64,000 nt of DNA from Pedobacter jeongneungensis (GTDB lineage Bacteria; Bacteroidota; Bacteroidia; Sphingobacteriales; Sphingobacteriaceae), in the NCBI RefSeq assembly GCF_000633455.1, contig NZ_AYMG01000006.1, positions 186,001 through 250,000 on the forward strand, in the 5' to 3' direction. The notes under the pieces are model-generated. The model made no database searches. It saw only the letters and a list, made by a program, of their open reading frames with translations, and had not been told where the DNA came from. The first letter of the stretch is position 1, and each line of letters begins with the position of its first letter. Positions 23,575-34,700 of the stretch are shown here, piece after piece. A program made the position numbers and the translations under genes.

Positions 23575-26500
23575 TTATAAACCAATTCTAACGCCCAGTT
23601 GGAACGACCTGAACTGAGGCTCTAAGGTGGTATCTACACCTTGTGTGAAAATACTGCCCGAGGAACTAAACTCAGGGTCGTAACCTAAGTAATTGGTTAA
23701 GGTGAATACATTGTTGGCTGTTGCATAAAGCCTGGCATATTTAATTGCCTTTGCTTTTAGCGGTACATTATAGGTTAAATTCACAGTGCGCAAACGTAAG
23801 TAAGAGCCGTCTTCGATCCACCGGTCAGAAAATTGTGCGTTGCCCATTGGGTCGCCATAACTTGCTTTTGGTACATTGGTTACCTGGCCTTCTCCACGCC
23901 AGCGGTTCCGAACAATATCAGTCTGGTTGTAGTAACTGTTTCCCGATTCCAGTACCGAACGGGTATAATTATAAATATCGTTGCCCGCCACAAAAGAGAA
24001 GAGCACATCTAAACTCCAGTTTTTATAACTGAACGTATTGTTAACACTTCCATATACATCAGGGTTAGGGTCGCCGATCACCACACGGTCTGCATCATTA
24101 ATAATCTTATCGCCATTGGTATCGATAAACCTGGTATCTCCACCTGTAAATGGCACCAAAGCACCCGAACTATTCCTGATGGATAGCCCTGCAGCAGTAG
24201 CTTCGGCAGTGGTGGCATACACACCATTGGTACGCTGACCGTAAAACAAATTGGCCGTTTGGCCCACCCTAGTTAAATAGGTTCCATTGGCATAACTGGT
24301 TAAAATATCGGTGCTGCCAGGCAAACTGTTTATTTTATTTTTATAAGTTCCCAGTGTAATGCCTAAATCCCATTTTAAGGTTTTATTTAAAATGCGGCTG
24401 TTTAAACCAAAATCCAATCCTGAAGTACGCATACCGCCCTGGTTATCGATATAAGAATTGATACCTCCAACTGATGCAACAGGCACATAAGCCAACATTT
24501 TACTGGTGGTATGGATGTAATAATCGAGGCTCAGGCTTAAACGCTCATTAAAAAATGAAGCATCTACACCGGTGTTGAATTTGGCTACCTGCTCCCATTG
24601 GATGCCAGGATTAGCAATGTTGCCACGAACAAGTCCCTGTAAGCCCAACAGGTTCTGAGAAACATAATATTGCCTGTTGTTATAGTTACCGATATCATCG
24701 TTACCAACCAAACCATAGCTTAACCTGAATTTCAATAAATCGATGTATTTATAATCGCGCATAAAATTCTCTGAAGAAATTAACCACGCAGCACTTAAGG
24801 CAGGCAAAATAGCCGATTTATTACCGAGGATATCTAAACCATAACCGCCAATGTAGCGTACTGAAGAAGAAATATCTTTACGGCCAAACCTCGACGACTG
24901 ATCTACAGCAGCATTAAGGCTTAAATAATACTTGTCCTTATAATTATAATTGGCTGTGAAATAGCTATTCAAATTGCTCCATTTACCAATATCACCTCCA
25001 AAATAGCGCAGGGCGGCATTACTGTTGCCAATACTGATCAATACATCTGTTGCGGAATTGTAACCAATGGCATAATCCTGCTCACTCTGGCTCGAAGTAT
25101 AACGTGTACCCAATGCGGCATGTAGGGTGTGGTCTTTGCCAAACCTACGGTCGAAGCTTAAATGCAGATCATCGAAAACACTGAAATAGCGGATCACCTG
25201 CGTTCCCAGTTTACTATCGCCAATGGTGGTTGGCAAAATTTCGTTGGTTACCCCTTTACGTGGAATAAACAATGTTTCCTGCGTTTTATCGTAGGTTATA
25301 CCGGTAAGGTTGGAAAGTTTGAATGTTTTGTTAAAAGCATAATCGAAATTAATGTTACCAAAAAAGCGGTAGGCTTTTTTCTGATTTAGTCCTTTTTCTA
25401 TTAATGCCCTTGGATTACTCACGCCTAAGGTATCGGCTTCGGCCAGGTTTGGTGAAACCGCCCCGGTTGCGCTAATTTCATTTACGGCCAAAAACGGCGC
25501 CTTAACCAGCGACAGGAAGATCGGATTTGAACGGGCCGATAATCCCTGGTCTTTTAAACGCTGCTCGGTATAGGTAAACGATAAATTGGTATTTCCAGTA
25601 AGTTTCTTGGTCAAATTTAAATCACTGTTGAAACGCATAGAATACCTGTTGTTACTGGTTGAATCGATAATGCCCTTATCGGATGAATAACCTGCTGAAA
25701 GTGCATATTTGGCAATATTATCGCCACCACTTACTTTCAGATAATAACTTTGATCGATACTGTTTTTAAAAACCTGGTTCTGCCAATCGGTATTTTGATG
25801 GTACATCTGGTAGGTTGGATTGGTTACCGGATTTGGATCATCGTTCATATAGGGTTTAGCGGCAATTGCACTGGCGCTTAAACCCTGGCTTTTCAAAACA
25901 TCAGATAAATAACTGCGGTAATCGTCTACCCCCATTACATTAATTTTTTTAGGCTTTAAATTAATCCCTGTATAGGCAGAAAAATCGATCAGTGTGGCCA
26001 GATCTTTGGCGTGGCTGGTGGTAATAATCATTACGCCATTTGCTGATTTAGTGCCATATACAGCAGCGGCCGATGCATCTTTAATCAGGGTGATGTTTTC
26101 GATATCGCGCACATCGATAAACTGTAAAGGATTGTTCTTATGTCCGGTAGTAAGCGATGTACCATACGAATTGGCATCGTAAACCATGCCATCCACAACA
26201 TATAAGGGCTGGTTTGCTGCATATAAGGAAGTGAAACCGCGTACAAAAATATCGGCACCGATACCAGGTGTTCCTGATCTTCTAATCGCATTAACCCCGG
26301 CCATACGGCCTTGCATGTAACTGTCTGGCGTTTCTGAGTTAACGCTCCAGCCCCCCTGAAGGTTCAGGTAGCTTAAAGCCGACTGAGACCGCGCCAGGTT
26401 TTGCGTACCTGTAGGCAATACTATCTCGGTAAATAACGAGTTGTAGCTATTTGGATAAATTTTAATGGTAGCCAGCTTACCTTTATGTACCGGTAATAAT

Positions 26501-26838
26501 TTGGTGTGGTAATTGGTAAAACTGACCAAAATAGTCGTGTTAAAATCGGGAACAACAATGCTGAACTTCCCATTATTATCGGTTAAAGCACCCGAAAAAT
26601 CGGTTACGGTGAGTTTGGCTCCGGTGATGGGCTTATTGGTATACCCATCTACCACAACGCCTGTTATTCTCTGGCCTACCAGTTTTTTCTGTCTCACCTT
26701 TACCGTTGTAGTATCGGTACTGTATTGGCCCGAATCTGTTTTGCTGGTATCGGTTTGCTGAGCAAAAGCCATAGCCGGGCACATCAGCCCAAACAGCGCA
26801 AGTAAAATTCCTTTTCTTATGATGGTAAAATTATGCAT
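23575..26838 (-). CDS. SusC/RagA-family TonB-dependent outer-membrane transporter
   Basis: 1087 aa with signal peptide (ending MAFAQ). A basic and Thr-rich linker precedes the regulatory beta-sandwich domain (about 57-135; RITGVVVDGYTNKPITGAKL). The plug domain carries the SusC signature IFVRGFTSLYAANQPLYVVDGMVYD and the KSANGVMIITTSHAK motif. The TonB-box region is divergent (SLFTEIVLPTGTQNLARS). The barrel ends in LGVRIGL with Leu instead of Phe as the last residue. It lies 27 bp after a FAS1 lipoprotein gene and abuts its SusD. It is more distant in sequence from the other two SusC proteins here, so it probably handles a different oligosaccharide. Confidence 0.95.
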   Translation of the reverse strand: MHNFTIIRKGILLALFGLMCPAMAFAQQTDTSKTDSGQYSTDTTTVKVRQKKLVGQRITGVVVDGYTNKPITGAKLTVTDFSGALTDNNGKFSIVVPDFNTTILVSFTNYHTKLLPVHKGKLATIKIYPNSYNSLFTEIVLPTGTQNLARSQSALSYLNLQGGWSVNSETPDSYMQGRMAGVNAIRRSGTPGIGADIFVRGFTSLYAANQPLYVVDGMVYDANSYGTSLTTGHKNNPLQFIDVRDIENITLIKDASAAAVYGTKSANGVMIITTSHAKDLATLIDFSAYTGINLKPKKINVMGVDDYRSYLSDVLKSQGLSASAIAAKPYMNDDPNPVTNPTYQMYHQNTDWQNQVFKNSIDQSYYLKVSGGDNIAKYALSAGYSSDKGIIDSTSNNRYSMRFNSDLNLTKKLTGNTNLSFTYTEQRLKDQGLSARSNPIFLSLVKAPFLAVNEISATGAVSPNLAEADTLGVSNPRALIEKGLNQKKAYRFFGNINFDYAFNKTFKLSNLTGITYDKTQETLFIPRKGVTNEILPTTIGDSKLGTQVIRYFSVFDDLHLSFDRRFGKDHTLHAALGTRYTSSQSEQDYAIGYNSATDVLISIGNSNAALRYFGGDIGKWSNLNSYFTANYNYKDKYYLSLNAAVDQSSRFGRKDISSSVRYIGGYGLDILGNKSAILPALSAAWLISSENFMRDYKYIDLLKFRLSYGLVGNDDIGNYNNRQYYVSQNLLGLQGLVRGNIANPGIQWEQVAKFNTGVDASFFNERLSLSLDYYIHTTSKMLAYVPVASVGGINSYIDNQGGMRTSGLDFGLNSRILNKTLKWDLGITLGTYKNKINSLPGSTDILTSYANGTYLTRVGQTANLFYGQRTNGVYATTAEATAAGLSIRNSSGALVPFTGGDTRFIDTNGDKIINDADRVVIGDPNPDVYGSVNNTFSYKNWSLDVLFSFVAGNDIYNYTRSVLESGNSYYNQTDIVRNRWRGEGQVTNVPKASYGDPMGNAQFSDRWIEDGSYLRLRTVNLTYNVPLKAKAIKYARLYATANNVFTLTNYLGYDPEFSSSGSIFTQGVDTTLEPQFRSFQLGVRIGL

Positions 26839-26865
26839 AGTCTTTTTTTGAGTCAGATTACTTAT

Positions 26866-28290
26866 TTAAGGAAGAATGGGTTCAAATCGCAGGTAATCTA
26901 AAATGAGCGTATTTTGGTTAACCGAAGTAATATTCGCCGCCGTTAAGCGTAACTGTAATGTCCCATATTGTTGTGGCGTGTAATCGCCAAGGTAAACCTC
27001 CGCATAATTTAAAGGCGTTACAGTTTGTGTGGCAAATAAATCGAAAACCAAAGTAGTTGGGTTGTAAATAAAATACCTTTGGGTAAAATTGGCTACCTGG
27101 GCATCGCCTGGTCCGCCTGATATGGCCCTTGCATAGACTTTGTATTTAACCGAGGCAACGGTTGACAGGTACTGGATATAATATTCGGCAACGCCATGGT
27201 TATACACCTCGATGTCTTTATAAGGGATGCCCTTATCATCCAACTTTAACCGGTAAAGCGTATTACCTGTTCTATCCGACCTAAAGCTAAAGGGTATTTC
27301 CCCTTCTATTTTAAAGGTTGGCACTTTATCCTTTGTTCTGAATGGCAATGCATTCATGACGTATACTATTCCGTTACTGGCGCGGTAGGATTTTACAATA
27401 GCCGATTTTTTGATGGGAATTTTAACACCCCTTGTCGAAATCAGAGTATCAGGTAATTTATCCAAAGTGTATAAACCTTTTGCTACCAGATCGCGCACCA
27501 AAATAAATGCACCTCCATTTGGATAATAAGGCTCTAAACGATTGCGCTCAGTATTGAATGTAGCATCCTGCAACATAAAAAAGGTATATTGCTGGCTTTC
27601 TGTCCTCAAATCGGCAACACTGTTCCAATAGGCATTTCTTGATACCATTGGTGGGTTGGGTGCAAATATTGGATTGCCCAAAGCATTATAACCAATAATG
27701 GTTGCATTGGCGGTATCGATAACCTGTATAGATAAATTGGCAATGTAGTTGGTTTGGATGGGTGCATCGGTGCTGCTGAGCATAAAATCCCAAACATTTA
27801 ACCTGGTTGGCACCGCTTTATCAATCACATATAAAGCACCATTTTTTACAAAAGCAGGTTTACCTACAATAGCCGCTTCTTCGAAAGTAGGGCCCACCAT
27901 GGTAGCGTATTTTTTATTTTGAAGCAATACCTTAACTGTATCGGTAAGCCCTTTAGGTGCAGCAGTAGCAGTTAAACCGATGTGGTTAGCCACAAAATCT
28001 TTCAGTTTAACAGGATCGCTCACAATGGCAGCATCAAGCGTTGCCAATGCATCATTTGTTGGCGCCCATACCGTATAAGTTTGCGATGAAGTGAGCAGTT
28101 TATCATAACCGGTACTCCTCACGTATTCGGCAAACTTACTTAAGTTAGACTGGCTGGCAATTTTTTGCAACAGATCAGTGGTATTATCCACATTCACAAT
28201 CTCGCTATGCTCCTCCAATGCATTTTTACAGCTCCCCATCCACAGCACAGTGCCCAGTAATAATATGGTATTTAGTATATTTTTTTTCAT
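26866..28290 (-). CDS. FAS1 (fasciclin)-domain surface lipoprotein
   Basis: 474 aa from the ATG at 28290; a longer frame to 28365 would cross the hairpin before the gene and lacks a signal peptide. The N-terminus MKKNILNTILLLGTVLWMGSC is a lipoprotein signal. One FAS1 domain covers about 30-165 (KFAEYVRSTGYDKLLTSSQTY, TVWAPTNDALATL, ALYVIDKAVPT). A C-terminal beta-rich region (about 180-474, ending DYLRFEPILP) resembles the carbohydrate-binding-like tails of Bacteroidota FAS1 proteins. It sits between a second FAS1 gene and a susC, which suggests a glycan-binding accessory role like that of SusE/SusF; this is inference. Confidence 0.85.
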   Translation of the reverse strand: MKKNILNTILLLGTVLWMGSCKNALEEHSEIVNVDNTTDLLQKIASQSNLSKFAEYVRSTGYDKLLTSSQTYTVWAPTNDALATLDAAIVSDPVKLKDFVANHIGLTATAAPKGLTDTVKVLLQNKKYATMVGPTFEEAAIVGKPAFVKNGALYVIDKAVPTRLNVWDFMLSSTDAPIQTNYIANLSIQVIDTANATIIGYNALGNPIFAPNPPMVSRNAYWNSVADLRTESQQYTFFMLQDATFNTERNRLEPYYPNGGAFILVRDLVAKGLYTLDKLPDTLISTRGVKIPIKKSAIVKSYRASNGIVYVMNALPFRTKDKVPTFKIEGEIPFSFRSDRTGNTLYRLKLDDKGIPYKDIEVYNHGVAEYYIQYLSTVASVKYKVYARAISGGPGDAQVANFTQRYFIYNPTTLVFDLFATQTVTPLNYAEVYLGDYTPQQYGTLQLRLTAANITSVNQNTLILDYLRFEPILP

Positions 28291-28333
28291 TTCTATTCTT
28301 TTATTCCCCTTTACAGGTGTATTGTTTTGCTGT

Positions 28334-28376
28334 AATATGAGGTTGTACCACCATGCATGTGGCACAACCTCATATT
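28334..28376 (-). promoter_or_regulatory. Strong intercistronic hairpin inside the FAS1/Sus operon
   Basis: A perfect 13-bp stem (AATATGAGGTTGT / ACAACCTCATATT) encloses a 17-base loop that can pair further (CAC...GTG). It lies in the 92-bp gap between two FAS1 genes. No T-run follows on the minus strand, so it is more likely an RNA processing, stability or partial attenuation element than a terminator. Confidence 0.6.
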
Positions 28377-28382
28377 TAATGG

Positions 28383-30230
28383 TTAGGGTTTTTGAAAAAT
28401 CAGGCCGTCTTTACCTGGTGAAAACCTTGGATAGTTCTGATCGTCGTTTTCTGGTATAAATTGGATCATATCCAACCAGGTACCTCCCGACCCTGTACCA
28501 GATGCCTCGGTACCACCTACCATGGTTAACCTGATCCAGTGCCTATCGGTTGTGGTAATATTTACCGTTCCGGCTAAACGTGCTACGGCACTTCCCCAGT
28601 TATTTTTAACAGCAGGCTGGATTAAGCCCACATTGCCATTTTTATCCTTATCGTTGGTGGTAGCCAGATAACGTTTAAAACCCTGGGCAAGCATTAAGGG
28701 ATCAGAACTTGGTAAGGCGGCACCTGCATCGGTCATACCCGAAGAAGTAAGCGATTGCCTGAAATCAACCAAATTGGGTAATATCTGTGCATCTGGTGTG
28801 CCAACATCTACACCCACCTGGCAAAGCGGCGATGAACCATTGTAGCTGTAACAAACCCAAACCTTATATTTACCTTTTACGAGCATTGGCGTTTTTAACT
28901 CTACCCATATTGCCCGGTTTGCATTGGTTAAACCTAATGACAATACTAATTTATCATCGTAAGCCACTCTTCTGGTCTGCCCAAAAACGGATACTGCGTA
29001 ATCATAGTATTGAGGTAAGGTTGCCTTTGCCGGGTTATTTACCCTTAATCCGGCTAATGTACTGGCACCATTGGCAAATAAGGGTATTGTACCGCTTGTT
29101 GCACCGTTACGGCCGCGCCAAATTGGATTTGCTTTTAGTTCTGGTTGGTCACACACATCAAAAAATACGGCTGTTGGGTAACGTACCTTAATGGCATACA
29201 GGTTTTTGGTTTCGTGGAGTACACCGTTAGCTGTTGTGATGTTGCTAAAGGTTCTGTTTACTTCTACTCCAGGCTCTAACACACCGTTAAACTCATCGTC
29301 GTTAAGTAAAATCTTCTGGTTAATGTATTTGGTTGTAACGACTTCTTTTGGGGCTAAAGTGTTAATGGTTGTTGATGAAATAATATCTGGTGTATATGTT
29401 GCACCAGCCGAAAGGTGATAGGCGATGTATAACCACAAACTATCGTTATGGTTTTTCGGATCTCCGGTTTTAGAAAATTTAGCTTTAAACGCTTCGTAAC
29501 TGGAGTAACCCGCTTTTACCAAAGCAGAATCTGATTCGATAATGGCGGTTTGAAGGCGACGGGTGGTATCTTTTACTGCCGATGAGGCCACATTTAACGA
29601 ATCGTAGAAACCGGTTTCTTTTAAGGCCTGCGTAAAATATTTATATCGGCCGCTTGCCTCGATGGTTTGGGCCGTTGTTAATGTTGCGGGAATGAGAACG
29701 TGATCTATCACATGGATAATCCCATTTCCCAGCCTTACATTAGATTGACTAATTTTCGCCTGTTTATTTACAATATAGCTACTTACACCGCCGTCGTTTA
29801 TTGCACCTGTTTGCAGGTACTGGCCATATAAGGTAATCTGAGGTAATTTCCCATCTGTGAAGCGATTGGTTGCAACCGTATCGGGCAGTAAATGGAATTT
29901 AACCATATCCTTCGATTGCTCAACAGTTAAATCGGATACGTTTGCTTTGCCAATGCCTTTAAGCCAGGCGGTAACGGCATCGTTGGTAGGCGTAAATAAG
30001 GTATATCTGCCATAAGCACCCAAATAGCCCGCTGTTCCCGAGCGCTCTACAATCTGTCTCATCATCGAGAACTTATCCGGGTATTTATCTAAATAGCCTG
30101 TAATGTTTACGTCATCGGTAGTGGCTATAGTATACGACTCTCTTTTACATGCATTTATAAATATAAAAGCAATAACGCATATCACCATCAATATGGCGAA
30201 GCTGCGTACATTTGGATTATTTTTCATCAT
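28383..30230 (-). CDS. FAS1 (fasciclin)-domain surface lipoprotein, two FAS1 modules
   Basis: A 615-aa protein. A membrane-spanning signal (AILMVICVIAFIFINAC) ends in a lipobox Cys at about residue 28. The first FAS1 domain (about 45-185) has GAYGRYTLFTPTNDAV and GNGIIHVIDHVLIP. A second, weaker FAS1-like region (about 190-345) starts YKFTQ-type with SGRYKYFTQALKETGFYD and ends before NGVLHETKNLYAI. The C-terminal 265 residues are beta-rich and include a Gly-rich GTEASGTGSGGTW stretch near the end (about 585-597). It follows a SusD gene by 8 bp on the same strand. Surface display and glycan binding are inferred from the lipobox and the context. Confidence 0.85.
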   Translation of the reverse strand: MMKNNPNVRSFAILMVICVIAFIFINACKRESYTIATTDDVNITGYLDKYPDKFSMMRQIVERSGTAGYLGAYGRYTLFTPTNDAVTAWLKGIGKANVSDLTVEQSKDMVKFHLLPDTVATNRFTDGKLPQITLYGQYLQTGAINDGGVSSYIVNKQAKISQSNVRLGNGIIHVIDHVLIPATLTTAQTIEASGRYKYFTQALKETGFYDSLNVASSAVKDTTRRLQTAIIESDSALVKAGYSSYEAFKAKFSKTGDPKNHNDSLWLYIAYHLSAGATYTPDIISSTTINTLAPKEVVTTKYINQKILLNDDEFNGVLEPGVEVNRTFSNITTANGVLHETKNLYAIKVRYPTAVFFDVCDQPELKANPIWRGRNGATSGTIPLFANGASTLAGLRVNNPAKATLPQYYDYAVSVFGQTRRVAYDDKLVLSLGLTNANRAIWVELKTPMLVKGKYKVWVCYSYNGSSPLCQVGVDVGTPDAQILPNLVDFRQSLTSSGMTDAGAALPSSDPLMLAQGFKRYLATTNDKDKNGNVGLIQPAVKNNWGSAVARLAGTVNITTTDRHWIRLTMVGGTEASGTGSGGTWLDMIQFIPENDDQNYPRFSPGKDGLIFQKP

Positions 30231-30238
30231 GCTAAAAT

Positions 30239-31711
30239 TTATTTGGTGTAAAATGGATTTTGGACAAGTTTTGAATCGGCAAAAAGCTCATTTTCATTAA
30301 TCGGTAAATAATGGCTGTTTACATCTCTAAATTTGGTTATAGCCGATTGTTGCACGGCAGGTGATACCGTTCTGGCAACCATATCGAGCAATACGTTAAT
30401 GCGCCTGTAGTTTTCGTGTTTTGCGATCCGCAATAAATCGTACCAGCGTTTGCCTTCAAAGGCAAATTCGCGTGATCGTTCAGCCAAAATATAATCGCAT
30501 ATGGCATCCTTATCATTTTCATCCGGACTTTGCTCGGTCATTTTAACCGCGTTTCTTTTCAACCTCAAATCTTTAATCAGGTTAATGGCATCTGCCCCTG
30601 CCCCCGTATAAGCCAAAGCCTCTGCTTTTAGCATCCAGATATCGGATAAGCGGTAAGCCTGCCAGTTTACATACGAAGGGTTTTCGGTACCATACTTAAC
30701 AATACTGTTATCGCCACTGTAAAATGCCGAAGCCCGGATGTCATAAATGCGATCGGGATCCACATCATCCGGAGTGAATATATCGGAAGTTAAAATACCC
30801 GAAGCAATAAAGCGTTTTTTAGATTGTACGAGTAAATTATAGAATACATTGTTTACCGAATTCTTGTTCGAGAATTCGAAAATGGTTTCTGTTGAACTGC
30901 CATTGTAAAATACGTTGTTATACCAGCCAGAACCTGCGCCCTGAACGGCAAACTTCTGCGAATCCATAATTTTGTTGCACTCGGTAATGCAGCCGGTAAA
31001 ATTATCCATCCATAAATACACATCGGCCAACAAAGCATTAACCGTAAATTTTGTAATTCTTCCTTTATCTGATACAGTATTGCCATAGGTATTTACCGCA
31101 CCGGCTTCAGCCTTTTTTAAATCGGCTACAATCTGATTCAGAATATCGGCAGCAGGTGTTTTAGTAAGCTCCTGCAGATCGGTATCTTTTGATGAAGAAG
31201 TTAATTTTAAGGGTACATCCCTAAAATTCCTGACCAGATAAAAATACATCATGCTCCTAAGCGCGAGTGCCTCACTGATGTAGGCATTTAATTGTGCGTC
31301 GGTTAAGGTAGGATCGGTTCCCTTTACCGCAGGTGCAAAATCCAGTACGGTATTGCAAAAGTTAATGGTGCGGTAAAAAGCAGCCCAGCTGGTTAAGGTA
31401 TTGCTTTGAACAATATTGTTGTCAAAAATATCTTTTTCCTCGATAGTCCCACTCGGGCCGGCATCGATCATATCGGCGCGTATTTCGCCATATATAAATA
31501 TGTATTCGGTTAAAGCTTTATCGTTAATGCTCGGAGGAGGGGCCAATAAAGAGGCATAACAACCTGCAACAGCAGCCTGGATATCTTCTTTGGTTTTCCA
31601 AAAACCCTGGCGGGTAATGCCATCCCGGGGCTGTAAATCCAACCATTTTTTACATGAACTGCTCATGATCAGCATCACGATTATGCCTGTACTATATAAA
31701 ATCTTTTTCAT
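30239..31711 (-). CDS. SusD/RagB-family nutrient-binding lipoprotein
   Basis: 490 aa, near the typical family length. The lipoprotein signal MKKILYSTGIIVMLIMSSSC leads into KKWLDLQPRDGITRQGFW. The TPR-like region includes SEALALRSMMYFYLVRNFRD and NALLADVYLWMDNF, and the conserved C-terminal block is ERSREFAFEGKRWYDLLRIAKH, ending HYLPINENEL. It is 11 bp from its SusC, the usual spacing for a cotranscribed SusCD pair. Confidence 0.95.
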   Translation of the reverse strand: MKKILYSTGIIVMLIMSSSCKKWLDLQPRDGITRQGFWKTKEDIQAAVAGCYASLLAPPPSINDKALTEYIFIYGEIRADMIDAGPSGTIEEKDIFDNNIVQSNTLTSWAAFYRTINFCNTVLDFAPAVKGTDPTLTDAQLNAYISEALALRSMMYFYLVRNFRDVPLKLTSSSKDTDLQELTKTPAADILNQIVADLKKAEAGAVNTYGNTVSDKGRITKFTVNALLADVYLWMDNFTGCITECNKIMDSQKFAVQGAGSGWYNNVFYNGSSTETIFEFSNKNSVNNVFYNLLVQSKKRFIASGILTSDIFTPDDVDPDRIYDIRASAFYSGDNSIVKYGTENPSYVNWQAYRLSDIWMLKAEALAYTGAGADAINLIKDLRLKRNAVKMTEQSPDENDKDAICDYILAERSREFAFEGKRWYDLLRIAKHENYRRINVLLDMVARTVSPAVQQSAITKFRDVNSHYLPINENELFADSKLVQNPFYTK

Positions 31712-31722
31712 GCTGTGGCTGA

Positions 31723-34700
31723 TTAAAAATTTGCGGTTAAACCAAGAGTAACTGTTTTGATTGGAGGTGTGGTAGAGTTATCAACCACGGTAGAAAACGC
31801 GGTTAGTTTTACCGGCACCTCTGGATCCTGACCTGTATATTTGGTAAAGGTTAAAATATTCTCTACCATCAAATTGGCACTTAAACTTTTCATCCCTAGT
31901 CTTTTCATAAAGTTTTTACTAAAATCATATTTCAGGGTTACACTGCGTAAACGCAGGTAGGAACCATCTTCTACATAGCGATCTGACCCTAAGAAGTTAT
32001 ATCCGGTTGCATAAACTGCCCTGGGCATATCGGTTACATCACCTTCGGCCCTCCAACGTCTTAATACGGCTGTACTTTGGTTACTAAAACCGTTCATATT
32101 GGTGGTGGTAATCTTTGTTCCGTTGATGATCTGATAACCGGTGCGGTAGCTAAAATTAGCACCAAAGCGGATGTTGCCATTGATGGTAATGCCTGTACCA
32201 AAACCTCCGGTTAAGTTTGGATTACTGTTCCCTAAATACACAATATCCTTGTAGTCGATATTTCCGTCGTGGTTAATGTCTTCATACATGGCATCACCAG
32301 GCTGGAATACGTAATCGATAGATGGATAAGCAAAACGCATATACACTTTTTGGCCATTTGGACCAACGATCTGGTTACCGCTTTCATCCAGCGCAATGGT
32401 AGAGTTCAGGTCTTTGTAAACGCCTTTGAACTTAAATCCATAAAAAGAGCCAAAGGGGTTATTTTCCTGGATGTAAACCTTAAACACATTGTTTGTGGTA
32501 ATTTTTCCTTTGTTTTCACGGGGATAAAGCGGGTCGATTTCGCGGATGATATTTTCATTATGCGAAATATTAAAGCTAAAGTCCCATCTAAAATTTTTCT
32601 TTCTGATCAGTGTAGCATTCAGGTTAAATTCCCAACCCTGGTTATCCATCGTACCCACATTCAGATCTACACCAGAATAACCATTATAGGTTGGTATGGC
32701 AATACCAGGATAAAATAAATCCGTTGTGCGCTTCCGGTAGATGTCGAAATCCATATTAATGGCATTCTTGAACATATTAAGGGTAAGCCCAAGGTTAGAT
32801 TGTGCTACTTTTTCCCACCTTAAATCTGACAGTTCGAGATTGCTTGAATATACGCCAGACATGCCCAGGTAACTGAAACCATAATTCTGATAGGTATTTA
32901 GATAAGTGTAATCACCACGGGGTGCATTTCCCACAATACCGTAACTTGCCCTAAAACTAAAATCATCAATATATTTTTCAGTCCTTTTCATAAATGGCTC
33001 ACCCGAAATCCGCCAGCGAAGTGATGCCGAAGGGAACACGCCATAACGGTTATTCGGGCCAAACTTAGAGTTACCATCACCCCTGATACCGGCATTAAAA
33101 ATATAGCGGTCTAAAAATTTGTATTGTGCATTTAACAATAAACCCACCGAACGGCTTTGTGCAAATGATGAAGACGCAGAGCCAACAGCATTTGTACGGC
33201 CATCAATTGAAGGATCTGCGAGGAAAGATGATGCGGTATTGGTGGCAAACATACTTTGTCCGGTTCTACGGCTATCGTTACTGTCAAACCTGGCAAAGGC
33301 AATTAAATCGTGTTTTTTTCCTAATTCTGGCGTATATGCAAGTGTTATATTGGTGGCCATAGTAAAAGCATCACCATCCGAATCGCTGGCATAATTTACA
33401 ACCTGCTCTGAAAATGGTCTGCCCGTTGCAATTTGAGGTAAAAATGTTTTAATTTTTGTGTTGTTAATATCAGCCTGAAAATTTGCATTCAGTCTCAAAC
33501 GATCTGGGATGATTTGGTATTGCAACCCGAATTTTGGTATTATCCTTTCCCCAAGCTGGTGGTTGCTTGCTGCCATGGCCATAGCCAGAGGATTGTAAGT
33601 TCCTGATATTTTATTTTTACCAAAGTCGTATCCAAAACTACCCTGAGCAGTAGTTGCAGGACTAAAGTAATTTGAGGTTAAGTTTCCATATTCGTCATAT
33701 TCGTAAACAGCTTGATTTGGCATTTTACTATAGGCCACATCTCTCACCCCAGGAGAATATAGGTTTTGATTATCAATGTGGGTATACACAATATCCGCAC
33801 TGAACTTAATTTTAGTGGATACCTGATAATCTAAATTCACCCTGGCACTTAAACGGCCCAAACTCGTACCTTTGGTAGTACCTTCCTGATTAAAATAATT
33901 TACCGAGGCACGGTATCTGGCTTTTTCGCCACCACCAGAAATGGAGAGGTTATGGTCCTGAAGATATCCAATTTGGGTTATCGATTTTAACCAATCGGTA
34001 TTGTTACTGTAATTATAAAAATTGTACGGATCGTTCGGATCGTACTGGAATTGTTTAGCAAAATCTGAAGTAGAGAACTGACGGCCTGCATTATAAAATT
34101 CTTCTAAAACCAACGATGAATATTGGTTACCGTTAAGCATTGGGATAGGGCTGGGCTGTTTTGAGTAAGAACCTTTAAAATTATAAGAAATACTAGGCGG
34201 CCCCATGGTTCCCCTTTTGGTATTGATCACCAAAACGCCGTTTGCTGCCCTCGAACCCCAGATAGCGGTGGCCGCAGCATCTTTTAATACACTAATATCT
34301 TTAATATCTGATGGGGCGATGTTTAATAACTGCCCGTAATTAGTCTCATCAGAAGTTGCAAAGTTAAAATCAGTTGGAATGGAGATATCATAAGGCATCC
34401 CATCTACTACGATCAAGGGATCTACAGCACCATTGATGGAAGATGTACCACGGATCCGGATCTGCATTGGGGCACCGGGATCGCCACTGCTTGCTGCAAT
34501 GTCCAAACCGGCCAAACGGCCCTGCAAAGCCTGATCAATAGAGGCAGCCTGCATATCTTCCAGTTCTTTGGCATTGATGGTGCCTATAGCAGAAGTTTGA
34601 TCGCGTTTATCGATACTCATCCCGCTGCCATTATCGGCTTTGGCTTTCGAAACGATCTGCACTTCGTCCATCTGGTTATCGGAAGCCTCTAACTGAAAGT

